From positions 62,001 through 126,000 of the forward strand of contig NZ_JBJDLK010000002.1 in NCBI RefSeq assembly GCF_045762675.1: a stretch of DNA of 64,000 nt. Direction: 5' to 3'. Below, one piece after another: positions 42,203 to 50,756 of the stretch. The translations under genes and the position numbers were made by a program. The first letter of the stretch is position 1, and every line of letters begins with the position of its first letter. This stretch comes from Elizabethkingia meningoseptica_A. GTDB lineage: Bacteria; Bacteroidota; Bacteroidia; Flavobacteriales; Weeksellaceae. The notes under the pieces were generated by a model. The model saw only the letters and a program-made list of their open reading frames with translations, was not told where the DNA came from and did no database searches.

Positions 42203-43969
42203 ATGTCAGGAAAACGAATTTTTGATTTCGCTCATACGGCGCTGGAAAAATATCCAAAAGAGGATGCATTTGCAGTAAAAAAGAACGGCGAATGGGTAAA
42301 GACATCAACATTACAATATATAACACAGGCAAACAAAATCTCACGAGGTTTAATCAAACTAGGGATTAAACCCGGTGATAAAATAGGGCTTGTTTCACAT
42401 AATAACCGGACAGAATGGGCTATTATGGATGTAGGCATGTCTCAGATTGGTGTTATCAGCGTACCGGTATACCCTACTATTAGTGAAGAGGATTATGAAT
42501 ACATTTTCAATAATGCGGAGATAAAATACTGTTTTGTTTCCGATAAGGATCTTTATGAAAAACTGATTTCAGTACAGCCAAAGGTTCCGAGCCTGATGGG
42601 TGTTTTTGCTTTCGATGATGTGAAAGGTGCGCCAAACTGGAAGGAGATTCTTGATCTTGGCGAGGACGAAAGTACACAATCGGAAATTGAAGATATTTCT
42701 AAAATCATTAAAACAGATGATATTGCTACCCTTATCTATACTTCCGGAACGACCGGACGTCCGAAAGGTGTAACACTTACGCACGAAAATATTGTTTCAA
42801 ACGTACTCAATTCAAATCCAAGAATTCCTGAAGTAAAAATAGACTACAGAGAAATGCGTTGTTTAAGTTTCCTGCCTTTGTGTCACGTATTCGAAAGAAT
42901 GCTACTTTATCTTTATCAGCATAACGGCTATTCTATTTACTTTGCCGAAAGTGTAGACAAGGTGGGAGACAATATAAAAGAGGTAAAACCTCATTTCATG
43001 ACTGTTGTTCCTCGTTTGGTAGAAAAAGTTTACGATAAAATATACAATACCGGAGCCTCAGCCGGAGGAATGAAAACTAAAATATTCCTTTGGGCATTAT
43101 CTCTTATTGAAAACTACGAACTTGGAAAAAATATGGGACTGAAAGGATGGATAGCCGATAAGCTGGTCTTCAAGAAATGGAGAGAAGGTTTAGGCGGTAA
43201 CGTCATCGCATTGGTATCCGGATCTGCTGCTTTATCACCAAGATTAAACAGAATATTCCACGGTGCAGGTATCCCGATTCTTGAAGGTTATGGTCTTACC
43301 GAAACATCACCGGTAATTGCGGTAAACAGTTTCAAACACAGAAAGTTTGGTACCGTAGGCTGGCCTATTGAAAATGCTGAAGTTAAGATTGCTGAAGACG
43401 GTGAAATCCTTGTGAAAGGAACTTCTGTATTCAAAGGATACTACCTTGATGAAGAAAAAACCAAAGAAGCATTTACTGAGGATGGTTACTTCAAAACCGG
43501 AGACATCGGTCATATTGATGAGGAAGGTTTCCTGAAAATTACAGACCGTAAAAAGGAAATGTTTAAAACATCCGGAGGTAAATATATTGCACCACAGGTG
43601 ATTGAAAATAGCGCAAAAGCTTCTAAATTTATCGAACAGATCATGGTAATTGGTGATGGGGAAAAGATGCCTGCTGCCTTTATCCAGCCGGATTTTGCAT
43701 TCCTGAAAGCATGGGCTGAAAGAAAGGGAATAAATATTGGTTCTACAAATGAAGAAATTGCAGCCAATGACGAGGTGAAACAGCGTATCGCACAGGAGGT
43801 AGAGGCGCTGAATAAACACCTGGGTAAATGGGAACAAATTAAAAAATTTGAATTAACACCTATCGTGTGGACTGTGGAAGAAGGTTTACTGACTCCTACC
43901 CTCAAGTTAAAGCGTAAGGTAATAAAAGAAAAATTTATTGACCTATACAATAAAATATACGAACATTAA
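42203..43969 (+). CDS. fadD: Long-chain fatty-acid-CoA ligase (AMP-binding)
   Basis: 588 residues. The P-loop-like motif YTSGTTGRPKGVTLTHEN lies near 180, LEGYGLTETSPVIAV is the adenylate-binding A5 block, and YFKTGDIG with ITDRKKEMFKTSGGKYIAP carries the hinge and C-terminal domain. The long form with the LVEKVYDKI segment matches bacterial long-chain acyl-CoA synthetases of the FadD15 kind. It activates fatty acids with ATP and CoA in the cytosol. The gene symbol is generic; substrate chain length is not determined. Confidence 0.9.
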   Translation: MSGKRIFDFAHTALEKYPKEDAFAVKKNGEWVKTSTLQYITQANKISRGLIKLGIKPGDKIGLVSHNNRTEWAIMDVGMSQIGVISVPVYPTISEEDYEYIFNNAEIKYCFVSDKDLYEKLISVQPKVPSLMGVFAFDDVKGAPNWKEILDLGEDESTQSEIEDISKIIKTDDIATLIYTSGTTGRPKGVTLTHENIVSNVLNSNPRIPEVKIDYREMRCLSFLPLCHVFERMLLYLYQHNGYSIYFAESVDKVGDNIKEVKPHFMTVVPRLVEKVYDKIYNTGASAGGMKTKIFLWALSLIENYELGKNMGLKGWIADKLVFKKWREGLGGNVIALVSGSAALSPRLNRIFHGAGIPILEGYGLTETSPVIAVNSFKHRKFGTVGWPIENAEVKIAEDGEILVKGTSVFKGYYLDEEKTKEAFTEDGYFKTGDIGHIDEEGFLKITDRKKEMFKTSGGKYIAPQVIENSAKASKFIEQIMVIGDGEKMPAAFIQPDFAFLKAWAERKGINIGSTNEEIAANDEVKQRIAQEVEALNKHLGKWEQIKKFELTPIVWTVEEGLLTPTLKLKRKVIKEKFIDLYNKIYEH

Positions 43970-43977
43970 AAAAATAT

Positions 43978-44003
43978 AAAAGCCGAAAATTTTTCGGCTT
44001 TTT
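43978..44003 (+). terminator. Terminator after the acyl-CoA ligase gene
   Basis: AAAAGCCGAAAA pairs with TTTTCGGCTTTT and is followed by TCATT; it begins 8 bases after the stop. Confidence 0.88.
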
Positions 44004-44021
44004 CATTACTATAACTAAACC

Positions 44022-45593
44022 ATGAAAAAAACTACCGTATTAATCTTATGTTTCTCTGCAGGAAGCATCTTTTCTCAATCTGTAAAAACAGGTCCACCTT
44101 TAGATTTACAGGCTACCAGAAGCTGGATTCGTATAGCCCCGACATCTTCTTCGGACAGCAGTCATAAACTTTACTGGTCTACCGAAAATAAAAAACCGGC
44201 AATCCCCAATGCAGTAGCAAACGCAAATGAAACATTTTATATTGAGAACATCTCACCGGAAACCACTTATTATATCTGGACTGAAACAGCCGGAGTTTTA
44301 CAAAAGGGAAGCGTTAAAACTTCCAAAAAATGGACTTTAGATGCCACCGAATACCAAGAGCTTTCCCGTAATCCCAGCTCGGATGCGGTTCCGAAAGGAA
44401 TGCAGCTTTTCTGGCAGGATGAATTCAATGATAAACTTCTAAACAGGAATAAATGGACGACCAATTATTTTTCATCTTTCAACTACATGAATGAAAATTC
44501 CAGAAAAGAAATGCTGGAAGACCGACTCCCACAACCTGCCTATACATTAAACGGAAAATATATCAGTTTATACGTTAACGATTCTTTACCATCCAGGCTA
44601 TATGACCCGAAAGGAAATCAGAAAATATCGTCTATTCAGACCTATGACTGGAAAAGCAATGAGAACCTTCTGGACAACAGCAGAGGCGGATACATTGAAG
44701 CAAAAGTAAGGCGAAGCAGTTCCGGTAATCCGGCAGGTATGAACACGGCCTTCTGGCTGGATTCTCCCGGCCCTGATCTTCGTTATTATCTGGAACAGGG
44801 AACAACATTAAACGGTACAAAAGGTATAAGACCTAAAGGGCAGGTTTTTGAAATTGATATCTTTGAATATCTTACAGCGCAATTTGTTTTGCACGGGCAT
44901 GTCGACCAGCAGGGAAACTTTCAGCGTAATCTTGCCACACATATTGCAGAAGGAATCGATCATGTTAACCAATGGGTAACACACGGTATTTTATGGACAC
45001 CCACCAGTATTAAACATTATATTAACGGCAAACTGATCAAAGCCTACACTGATAAACACCAGATCTACTCTCCTAATCATTTTATGGGAATATTTTTAGG
45101 CAGTTACGGTTCCAAAGGGAAAGTCAATATGGATGTTGATTATATTCGTGCTTATAACTGGCCTCTAGCAAATGGAAATGAACTTCCAAACCCCGGATTT
45201 GAAGACAGTGGAACACTGATACCATGGGAAGGCAGCGGAACACTTGCTCCCCAAAAAGGAATTAAAAACAGTACTGCCCTGGCATTAAGCCCCGGACAAA
45301 ATATTGAACAATATGTTTATTTGGAACATAGTACAGCGTATCAGTTGATACTTTGGGAACAAAATAAAGGTAATATTAGTGTAAGTGTTGAGGACGTAAT
45401 GCCTGTTACCGGACAACTATCCGAAATTCAACAATCTGTTTTTTCCGGAAAAAACAGATATTCCAAACACCATCTTAATTTCAATACCGGAAAAGAATTT
45501 GAACATAATATGAAAACGATACGTATTTCTATTAAAAATACAGGCGACACTCCTGTTCTGCTGGATGATATTACTGTGAAAAAGATTAAATAA
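44022..45593 (+). CDS. Secreted glycoside hydrolase family 16 protein
   Basis: 523 residues. Signal peptide to about residue 19, a fibronectin type III-like region (about 24-105), a GH16 catalytic domain (about 125-385) and a C-terminal carbohydrate-binding-like beta domain (about 390-523). The GH16 active site ExDxxE is EIDIFE at 277-282, with both catalytic Glu and the Asp present, so it should be active on a beta-1,3 or beta-1,4 linked glucan or galactan. It lacks a type IX secretion tail. Neighbours give no polysaccharide locus (no SusC/D), so the substrate is open. Confidence 0.88.
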   Translation: MKKTTVLILCFSAGSIFSQSVKTGPPLDLQATRSWIRIAPTSSSDSSHKLYWSTENKKPAIPNAVANANETFYIENISPETTYYIWTETAGVLQKGSVKTSKKWTLDATEYQELSRNPSSDAVPKGMQLFWQDEFNDKLLNRNKWTTNYFSSFNYMNENSRKEMLEDRLPQPAYTLNGKYISLYVNDSLPSRLYDPKGNQKISSIQTYDWKSNENLLDNSRGGYIEAKVRRSSSGNPAGMNTAFWLDSPGPDLRYYLEQGTTLNGTKGIRPKGQVFEIDIFEYLTAQFVLHGHVDQQGNFQRNLATHIAEGIDHVNQWVTHGILWTPTSIKHYINGKLIKAYTDKHQIYSPNHFMGIFLGSYGSKGKVNMDVDYIRAYNWPLANGNELPNPGFEDSGTLIPWEGSGTLAPQKGIKNSTALALSPGQNIEQYVYLEHSTAYQLILWEQNKGNISVSVEDVMPVTGQLSEIQQSVFSGKNRYSKHHLNFNTGKEFEHNMKTIRISIKNTGDTPVLLDDITVKKIK

Positions 45594-45662
45594 TTAAATA
45601 CAACTACATCTAGACATACTCCGTAAGTGCGGGTACGAAATGATAAGTTTAAACATCTGTAG

Positions 45663-45694
45663 GATCTGCGAGAAAATATAATTTCACGCAGATC
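45663..45694. repeat. Hairpin with CTGCG arms
   Basis: GATCTGCG and CGCAGATC with an inner GAAA/TTTC pairing and one A-A mismatch. A partial third arm (TTTCGCAGATT) follows at once. REP-like in appearance. Confidence 0.6.
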
Positions 45695-45759
45695 TTTCTG
45701 ATTTCGCAGATTATTAAATCATATAGGAGCATAGAATTCCCAAATTAGTTATAGATACC

Positions 45760-45801
45760 TACTAATTACTTATTGCTAATTACTCATTGCTTATCTATTA
45801 T
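45760..45801. repeat. Heptamer tract of six units
   Basis: Units in strict 7-nt register: TACTAAT, TACTTAT, TGCTAAT, TACTCAT, TGCTTAT, CTATTAT. Consensus T(A/G)CTnAT. Confidence 0.65.
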
Positions 45802-45962
45802 TTCCCCATTAGCACATTTCCAAATTTTCAAATTAGTATAGATGCCTACAGCATGACAAACAGAATTGGATAAGTTCTGGATAAAAAAACGAGAAAATAA
45901 AGGTTTTCCTTTTTTGGGTTCATGTTAAAATTGTTTATTTTGTACAAGGTATTATAGAGCTT

Positions 45963-46649
45963 ATGAAAAAATTAGTTGTACTCTCTGGTGCAGGCATTAG
46001 CGCAGAAAGCGGAATTAAAACATTCCGGGATTCCAACGGATTATGGGAAAATCATAAAATTGAAGATGTGGCAAGTCCGGAAGGCTTTGCCAGAAATCCG
46101 GAACTTGTTTTAGAATTTTACAACCTTCGCCGCCGCCAGCTCCACGAAGTAGAACCTAATGAGGCTCATAAAATTCTGGCAGAACTTCAAAAAGATTTTG
46201 ATGTACAGATTATTACACAGAATGTTGATGACCTGCATGAAAGAGCAGGTTCTCAATTTGTTGTCCACTTACACGGAGAACTCAACAAAGTGAGACCTGT
46301 AAATAATGAGGAAAAAATTATTTCCTGGGAAGGTGATCTGAACTGGGGTGATACCGATGAAAATGGCACACAACTCCGCCCTCATATCGTGTGGTTTGGT
46401 GAAATGGTACCGGAAATGGAAAACGCGGCAACAATAGCTTCAACAGCTGATATTTTACTGGTTGTAGGAACCAGCCTTCAGGTATACCCTGCTGCTTCCC
46501 TCCTGCATTATGTGCCGTCACGCTGCGAAATATTTGTTATCGATCCGCACCTCACCCAGAATTTCACCCATCAGAAAAACTTCTTCAAAACATCGGCTAC
46601 GGAAGGAATGAAATTATTCCGGGAAGTTGTAAACGGAAACAAAGTTTAA
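45963..46649 (+). CDS. NAD-dependent sirtuin deacylase without zinc cysteines
   Basis: 228 residues, a class III (SIRT5/CobB-like) sirtuin. The NAD motifs are GAGISAESGIKTFRD (9-23), QNVDDLHE (86-93) and catalytic His104 in HLHGE. Tyr53 and Arg56 (FYNLRRRQ) form the Y-x-x-R pair that favours succinyl or malonyl lysine. Between the His loop and the WFGE motif no cysteine occurs, so the usual four-Cys zinc site is missing; the only Cys in the protein is near 180. It probably removes acyl groups from metabolic enzymes. Start ATG at 45963 is well placed. Confidence 0.9.
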   Translation: MKKLVVLSGAGISAESGIKTFRDSNGLWENHKIEDVASPEGFARNPELVLEFYNLRRRQLHEVEPNEAHKILAELQKDFDVQIITQNVDDLHERAGSQFVVHLHGELNKVRPVNNEEKIISWEGDLNWGDTDENGTQLRPHIVWFGEMVPEMENAATIASTADILLVVGTSLQVYPAASLLHYVPSRCEIFVIDPHLTQNFTHQKNFFKTSATEGMKLFREVVNGNKV

Positions 46650-46711
46650 TATATACATTCCCTGATAACTTTATTTTAACTATTGAAAATTTAAGAGTAT
46701 TCAGATTAAAC

Positions 46712-46743
46712 TTGCTTTATACATCTATAATTAGGTAATTTTG
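46712..46743 (+). promoter_or_regulatory. Candidate promoter of the MmcQ-YggS unit
   Basis: TTG at 46712-46714, a 21-base spacer, and TAATTTTG at 46736-46743 match Bacteroidota -33/-7 elements; the ATG is at 46763. Confidence 0.55.
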
Positions 46744-46762
46744 AATATCAAATCTCTTCCCC

Positions 46763-47116
46763 ATGAATATAGAAGAATTCAGAACTTATTGCCTCCAGAT
46801 GAAAAGTGTTACCGAGGACTTCCCTTTCGGGCCTGATACACTGGTTTTTAAAGTAGCAGATAAGATGTTTGCATTATGCGGACTGAACAGCCCTGTTTTT
46901 ACAGCCAATCTGAAATGTGATCCGGAACGGATCATTGATCTGCGGGAAGAATATGAAGAGATTCAGCCGGGTTACCATATGAATAAAAACCACTGGAACA
47001 CTGTTAATTTCGAAGGGAAACTCCCTGAAAAGTTTCTGAAGGAACTGATACAACATTCCTATGAACAGGTGGTAAAAGGCTTACCTAAGAAAAAAAGAGA
47101 AGAACTTTCATTATAA
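46763..47116 (+). CDS. MmcQ/YjbR family protein
   Basis: 117 residues. The family pattern is clear: an N-terminal EFRTYCLQMKSVTEDFPFG, KVADKMFALCGL, and NPxFTANLKCDPER followed by the GYHMNKNHWNTV core. The fold is a cytosolic double-wing module once thought to bind DNA; function remains unclear. It is nine bases ahead of the YggS gene and shares its transcript. Confidence 0.88.
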   Translation: MNIEEFRTYCLQMKSVTEDFPFGPDTLVFKVADKMFALCGLNSPVFTANLKCDPERIIDLREEYEEIQPGYHMNKNHWNTVNFEGKLPEKFLKELIQHSYEQVVKGLPKKKREELSL

Positions 47117-47125
47117 ATATCCAAA

Positions 47126-47785
47126 ATGTCTGTACAAAAGAACTACGAAGAAATTATAAACACCATTCCGTCAAATGTAAGATTAGTCGCTGTGTCTAAA
47201 ACCCATCCTGTTGAAGCTATACAGGAAGTTTATAATATGGGACAGCGTGTTTTTGGAGAGAATAAAGTTCAGGAACTTGTAGCCAAGCAGCCGCTGTTGC
47301 CTGATGATATTCAATGGCATCTTATTGGTCATTTACAAACCAACAAAGTAAAATATGTTGCAGAATTCGTAGATACTATTGAGAGCGTCGATTCTGAGAA
47401 GCTCCTCGAAGAGATCAACAAGCAGGCAGCAAAACACGACCGTATCATCAAAGTGTTATTACAGGTAAAAATTGCAGAAGAAGATTCTAAAACAGGCATG
47501 GAAGTTTCTGAAACAAAAGAACTGTTTCTGAAATATCTTCAGGGGCACTTTAGCAATATCGAAATTACAGGACTTATGGGAATCGGAACGTTTACAGATG
47601 ATGAGGAACAAACCCGCCGGGAATTCTTGTTTCTGAAAAGACTTTTCGACAAGCTTTCCATGCAAAAAAAGCTGGAAACCCTATCCATGGGAATGAGCGG
47701 TGATTATCTACTGGCAATAGAATGTGGTTCTACCTCTGTACGAATAGGTTCTTCCATATTCGGTGCAAGAGATTATAATATCTAA
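47126..47785 (+). CDS. YggS family pyridoxal-phosphate homeostasis protein
   Basis: 219 residues of a single TIM-barrel domain. The PLP lysine is in LVAVSKTHP (about residue 24), followed by FGENKVQEL, IQWHLIGHLQTNKVKY and the C-terminal SMGMSGDY and GSTSVRIGSSIFG blocks that cradle the phosphate. These proteins hold PLP and buffer its level rather than catalyse a known reaction. Length is usual. Downstream sits a strong palindromic terminator. Confidence 0.95.
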   Translation: MSVQKNYEEIINTIPSNVRLVAVSKTHPVEAIQEVYNMGQRVFGENKVQELVAKQPLLPDDIQWHLIGHLQTNKVKYVAEFVDTIESVDSEKLLEEINKQAAKHDRIIKVLLQVKIAEEDSKTGMEVSETKELFLKYLQGHFSNIEITGLMGIGTFTDDEEQTRREFLFLKRLFDKLSMQKKLETLSMGMSGDYLLAIECGSTSVRIGSSIFGARDYNI

Positions 47786-47800
47786 AATTCTCCCATTCGG

Positions 47801-47838
47801 AGCCATGTCAAGGTTTAAAACCTTGACATAGCTTTTTT
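47801..47838 (+). terminator. Palindromic terminator after the YggS gene
   Basis: Arms ATGTCAAGGTT and its complement plus outer AGC/GCT, then six T. The central 23 bases match the hairpin after nhaA at 61.26 kb with one difference. Confidence 0.88.
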
Positions 47839-47884
47839 AATTTATCGGGAATTAAACATCATACCCTATTCATAAAAACGTAAT

Positions 47885-48922
47885 ATGGATTTCGAAATTT
47901 TAAAGCAAAAAATAGAAGATGCTACTAAAAAGGCTTTTTTAGAAATATATAAAAAAGCAGGTTCAGAAGAAGTATATGCTTTCGCTTTGTATAGTGATGA
48001 AGGAGCCATGACGGTCTGTCCTTCTGCCAATACTTTGAAGCATCTGGATAAAGCAAAAACAGATGATCTGGCTTACTATAAATTTGAGCCGGCAGAGTGG
48101 AAATACGAAATGCAGGGCGCCGAGGAAGATTTCAATGAAATCAGTGCATCACTCAGAAAAGAACTGGATGAGCATGGTAATGATGATGAATGGTTTATGG
48201 AATTTCAGGATAAACTCTTTGAAACCTGTGTGGAAGTATTAGAGAAGCTTAAAAATGAAAATTTCTTTAGCCGGATTACCGGAAAAGATATCTTCCTGAC
48301 GTTTACCATATCTGATTATGACATTAACAATAAATACATCAGAAACCTGATTTCCCGTCTGAACGATAATCATTATAAAAAAGAATATTACGACTGGATG
48401 AAATCATGGGGAATCTATAGGGATATTCAAGATCTTCAGGATCTGATAGAAAGCGGGAAAGGCATTACAGAACAGGATGTTTACCCTTTTGCACTAAAAC
48501 CTTCCATACGTGAACTCACCTATCAGCTTTTGGATGAATACAACAGTGAAAATGTATTTCCGACGGAATTTCTCAGCATTGTAAAGGCTGCCGAAGCCAA
48601 TCTTTACAACTGGCTGGCATATCCAACAGAGCTGCAGACCTATCCCGACGAAATAGAATACCTGAAACGTGTAAGTATAGGACCTGATGCAAACCAAGAC
48701 GTCTTTCATTATGAAGTATTTCAATACAGGGTTAATGAGCCACATTGGGCGGCTTCTGACGGCTGGATGCTTGGCGTTGTAGGTCCTTATTTTGATGATA
48801 GTCTTCCATACGATTTCCCGCAGGCAACTTTCAGCCGAATGGACAGTGCTGCCCGCAAAATTACTCCGGAGCAGGAGGTTCAGTGGGTACATGAACATAT
48901 ATTCCTGCAAAATCAGTCTTAG
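47885..48922 (+). CDS. DUF4303 domain protein
   Basis: 345 residues, cytosolic and acidic. The N-terminal about 170 residues match DUF4303: AFLEIYKKAGSEEVYAFALYSDEGAMTVCP, then YYKFEPAEWKYE. The second half (about 170-345) has no family I can name; it contains DANQDVFHYEVFQYRVNEPHWA. DUF4303 genes are often found near polymorphic toxin immunity genes, but no toxin is nearby here, so no function is assigned. Confidence 0.72.
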   Translation: MDFEILKQKIEDATKKAFLEIYKKAGSEEVYAFALYSDEGAMTVCPSANTLKHLDKAKTDDLAYYKFEPAEWKYEMQGAEEDFNEISASLRKELDEHGNDDEWFMEFQDKLFETCVEVLEKLKNENFFSRITGKDIFLTFTISDYDINNKYIRNLISRLNDNHYKKEYYDWMKSWGIYRDIQDLQDLIESGKGITEQDVYPFALKPSIRELTYQLLDEYNSENVFPTEFLSIVKAAEANLYNWLAYPTELQTYPDEIEYLKRVSIGPDANQDVFHYEVFQYRVNEPHWAASDGWMLGVVGPYFDDSLPYDFPQATFSRMDSAARKITPEQEVQWVHEHIFLQNQS

Positions 48923-48989
48923 GAAATACTGCTGACAAGCTATTGTCATACCGGCGTTTTATCTTTGATGCAGAAGATATAGTACTACC

Positions 48990-49469
48990 ATGCTTTTAGT
49001 TGACAAATTATATAAACTTGAAAAATTTGGCGGAAAGGGCGGCTGGACATTTGCCAGAATTCCGGAAATTCCACCGGGAAAAAACACGCCTTTTAACTGG
49101 GTAAAAGTCTGGGGAACTATTGACGATTATGAAATCGTCAATTACAATTTACAATCCATGGGGAACGGATGTTTATTCCTTCCTGTAAAAGCCGATATCA
49201 GAAAAAAAATAAAAAAACAGGCCGGAGATACAGTCCGCATTGTTCTGTATGAGGATAACAATCCAACCAGTATTCCTGAAGAATTAATGCTTTGTCTGCA
49301 TGAGGAAAAAGGCATTTATGAAGTTTTTTCTGCCTATACCGACGGAGAGAAGAGAACAATTATAGAATGGATTTATTCCGCAAAAACAATTGAAACAAAA
49401 GCCGATCGTATTGCCAAAACAATTAATGAGATTTTGTCTAGAAGCAAAATCGATAAATCATTGTTCTGA
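48990..49469 (+). CDS. DUF1905/YdeI-like protein
   Basis: 159 residues. The first part (about 1-90) fits DUF1905: GGWTFARIPEIPPGK, WVKVWGTIDDYEI, and LFLPVKADIRKKIKKQAGD. The C-terminal part (about 115-155: FSAYTDGEKRTIIEWIYSAK, then ETKADRIAKTINEI) is the YdeI/OmpD-associated segment, whose name comes from a reported role in bacteriocin or peptide protection. Physiology here is unknown. It lies 67 bases after the DUF4303 gene and may share its transcript. Confidence 0.85.
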   Translation: MLLVDKLYKLEKFGGKGGWTFARIPEIPPGKNTPFNWVKVWGTIDDYEIVNYNLQSMGNGCLFLPVKADIRKKIKKQAGDTVRIVLYEDNNPTSIPEELMLCLHEEKGIYEVFSAYTDGEKRTIIEWIYSAKTIETKADRIAKTINEILSRSKIDKSLF

Positions 49470-49555
49470 TACTCTATCATACATAACTTTTCAGGTATTC
49501 TTTTAAAATTAAAAATTGTAATTCTGCCTTTATCGATTTTTTAAAAAGCATTCCG

Positions 49556-49563
49556 TATCTTTG
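49556..49563 (+). promoter_or_regulatory. Candidate -7 box for the sigma-54 activator gene
   Basis: TATCTTTG, perfect TAnnTTTG, only five bases before the ATG at 49569. If used, the transcript would be leaderless or almost so. Confidence 0.5.
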
Positions 49564-49568
49564 CTACT

Positions 49569-50753
49569 ATGCAAAAAATTCTTATTGTTGAGGACGAAAA
49601 AGCTATTTCAGGCGTTTTGTCCAGCATTCTTGAAGACGAATGCAAAGGTTATGACATTGTAGTTGCTGAAGATGGTTTGGAAGGCTTCAAACTTATCGAA
49701 AAAGAGGATTTCGCCCTTGTTATTTCGGATATTAAAATGCCGAAAATGGCAGGTAATGAATTACTGGTTAAGGCTATGGAAATAAAGCCTGATACCACAT
49801 TTGTTATGATTTCTGGTCATGCCGATATCGACACTGCTGTGAAATGTCTGAAAGACGGAGCTTACGACTTCATCTCCAAACCTATCGATATTAACAGACT
49901 GATTACCAGTGTAAGAAATGCATTGGACAGAAAAGTGCTTCAACAGCAAAAGAATGTTTTGCTTTCGGAAAATAAACAACTGAAAAAGAGGATTAGCAAA
50001 AAGTACCAGATGATTGGTAACTCTGAAGCACTGAAACACATTCAGGAAATGATTGAAAAAGTGGCACCTTCAGATGCACGTGTACTGATTACCGGACCCA
50101 ACGGAGCCGGGAAAGAACTTGTAGCGCATGCTATACACGATCTTTCTGAGCGTTCTAAAGGACCTATGATCGAAGTAAACTGCGCTGCTATACCGTCTGA
50201 ACTTATTGAGTCTGAACTTTTCGGACACGTAAAAGGATCTTTTACCGGAGCTATTAAAGACAAACAGGGAAAATTTGAACTGGCTAATGCTGGTACTATA
50301 TTCCTGGATGAGATTGGAGATATGAGCCTTGTTGCACAGGCAAAAGTACTTCGTGCTTTACAGGAAAGCAAGATCTCCCCTGTGGGTAGCGACAAGGAAA
50401 TAAAAGTAGATGTACGTGTTCTTGCTGCAACCAATAAGAATCTTCAGGAAGAGATAGAAAAAGGAAAATTCCGTGAGGACCTTTACCACCGACTTTCTGT
50501 TATTGAAATCCGTGTTCCTAAGCTCGATGATCGTAAGGACGATATTCCTTTGCTTATAGAGCATTTTTCAAAAGGTATTGCTGAAGAGCAGGGCAATGTT
50601 AAAAAGAGTTTCAGCGATGAGGCGATTGAAGCATTACAAAACTTCAGCTGGACCGGAAATATCCGGGAATTAAGGAATGTTGTTGAAAGATTAATTATTC
50701 TTGGCCAAAACCCCGTCACGGCCGACGACGTTTCCAAATTTGTAAAAAAATAA
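49569..50753 (+). CDS. Sigma-54-dependent response regulator lacking a DNA-binding domain
   Basis: 394 residues: receiver domain (1-120) with phosphoacceptor Asp54 in VISDIKMPKM, then an AAA+ activator domain (about 145-390). Walker A is GPNGAGK (176-182), where most members have GESGTGK. The sigma-54 contact loop is GSFTGA (223-228), Walker B is FLDEIG (245-250), and NIRELRN is near 364-370. The protein ends at FVKK directly after the AAA+ lid; the usual C-terminal Fis helix-turn-helix is absent. It would then activate RNA polymerase-sigma-54 without binding an enhancer, as FlgR-type proteins do. It is followed three bases later by a MATE gene. Confidence 0.9.
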   Translation: MQKILIVEDEKAISGVLSSILEDECKGYDIVVAEDGLEGFKLIEKEDFALVISDIKMPKMAGNELLVKAMEIKPDTTFVMISGHADIDTAVKCLKDGAYDFISKPIDINRLITSVRNALDRKVLQQQKNVLLSENKQLKKRISKKYQMIGNSEALKHIQEMIEKVAPSDARVLITGPNGAGKELVAHAIHDLSERSKGPMIEVNCAAIPSELIESELFGHVKGSFTGAIKDKQGKFELANAGTIFLDEIGDMSLVAQAKVLRALQESKISPVGSDKEIKVDVRVLAATNKNLQEEIEKGKFREDLYHRLSVIEIRVPKLDDRKDDIPLLIEHFSKGIAEEQGNVKKSFSDEAIEALQNFSWTGNIRELRNVVERLIILGQNPVTADDVSKFVKK

Positions 50754-50756
50754 TTT

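Larger units (their letters stand above)
45594..45962. other. Gene-free 369-base spacer rich in small repeats
   Basis: No ORF of note. It holds a hairpin (45663-45694) with arms GATCTGCG / CGCAGATC extended by GAAA/TTTC, a 7-nt periodic tract (45760-45801), and two direct copies of a 21-22 base sequence beginning CAAATTAGT (45741-45762 and 45829-45849) flanking that tract. The last 60 bases carry the sirtuin leader. It looks like an accumulation site of non-coding repeats. Confidence 0.7.

Noticed and set aside
43307..43837. Long minus-strand open frame opposite the acyl-CoA ligase gene
   Set aside because: It is antisense to a well-conserved CDS, has no family likeness and is rich in Phe/Cys/Ser as expected of a shadow frame.
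47885..49469. DUF4303 and YdeI-like genes as a toxin-immunity locus
   Set aside because: No toxin, secretion or Rhs-like gene lies nearby, so the link is unsupported.
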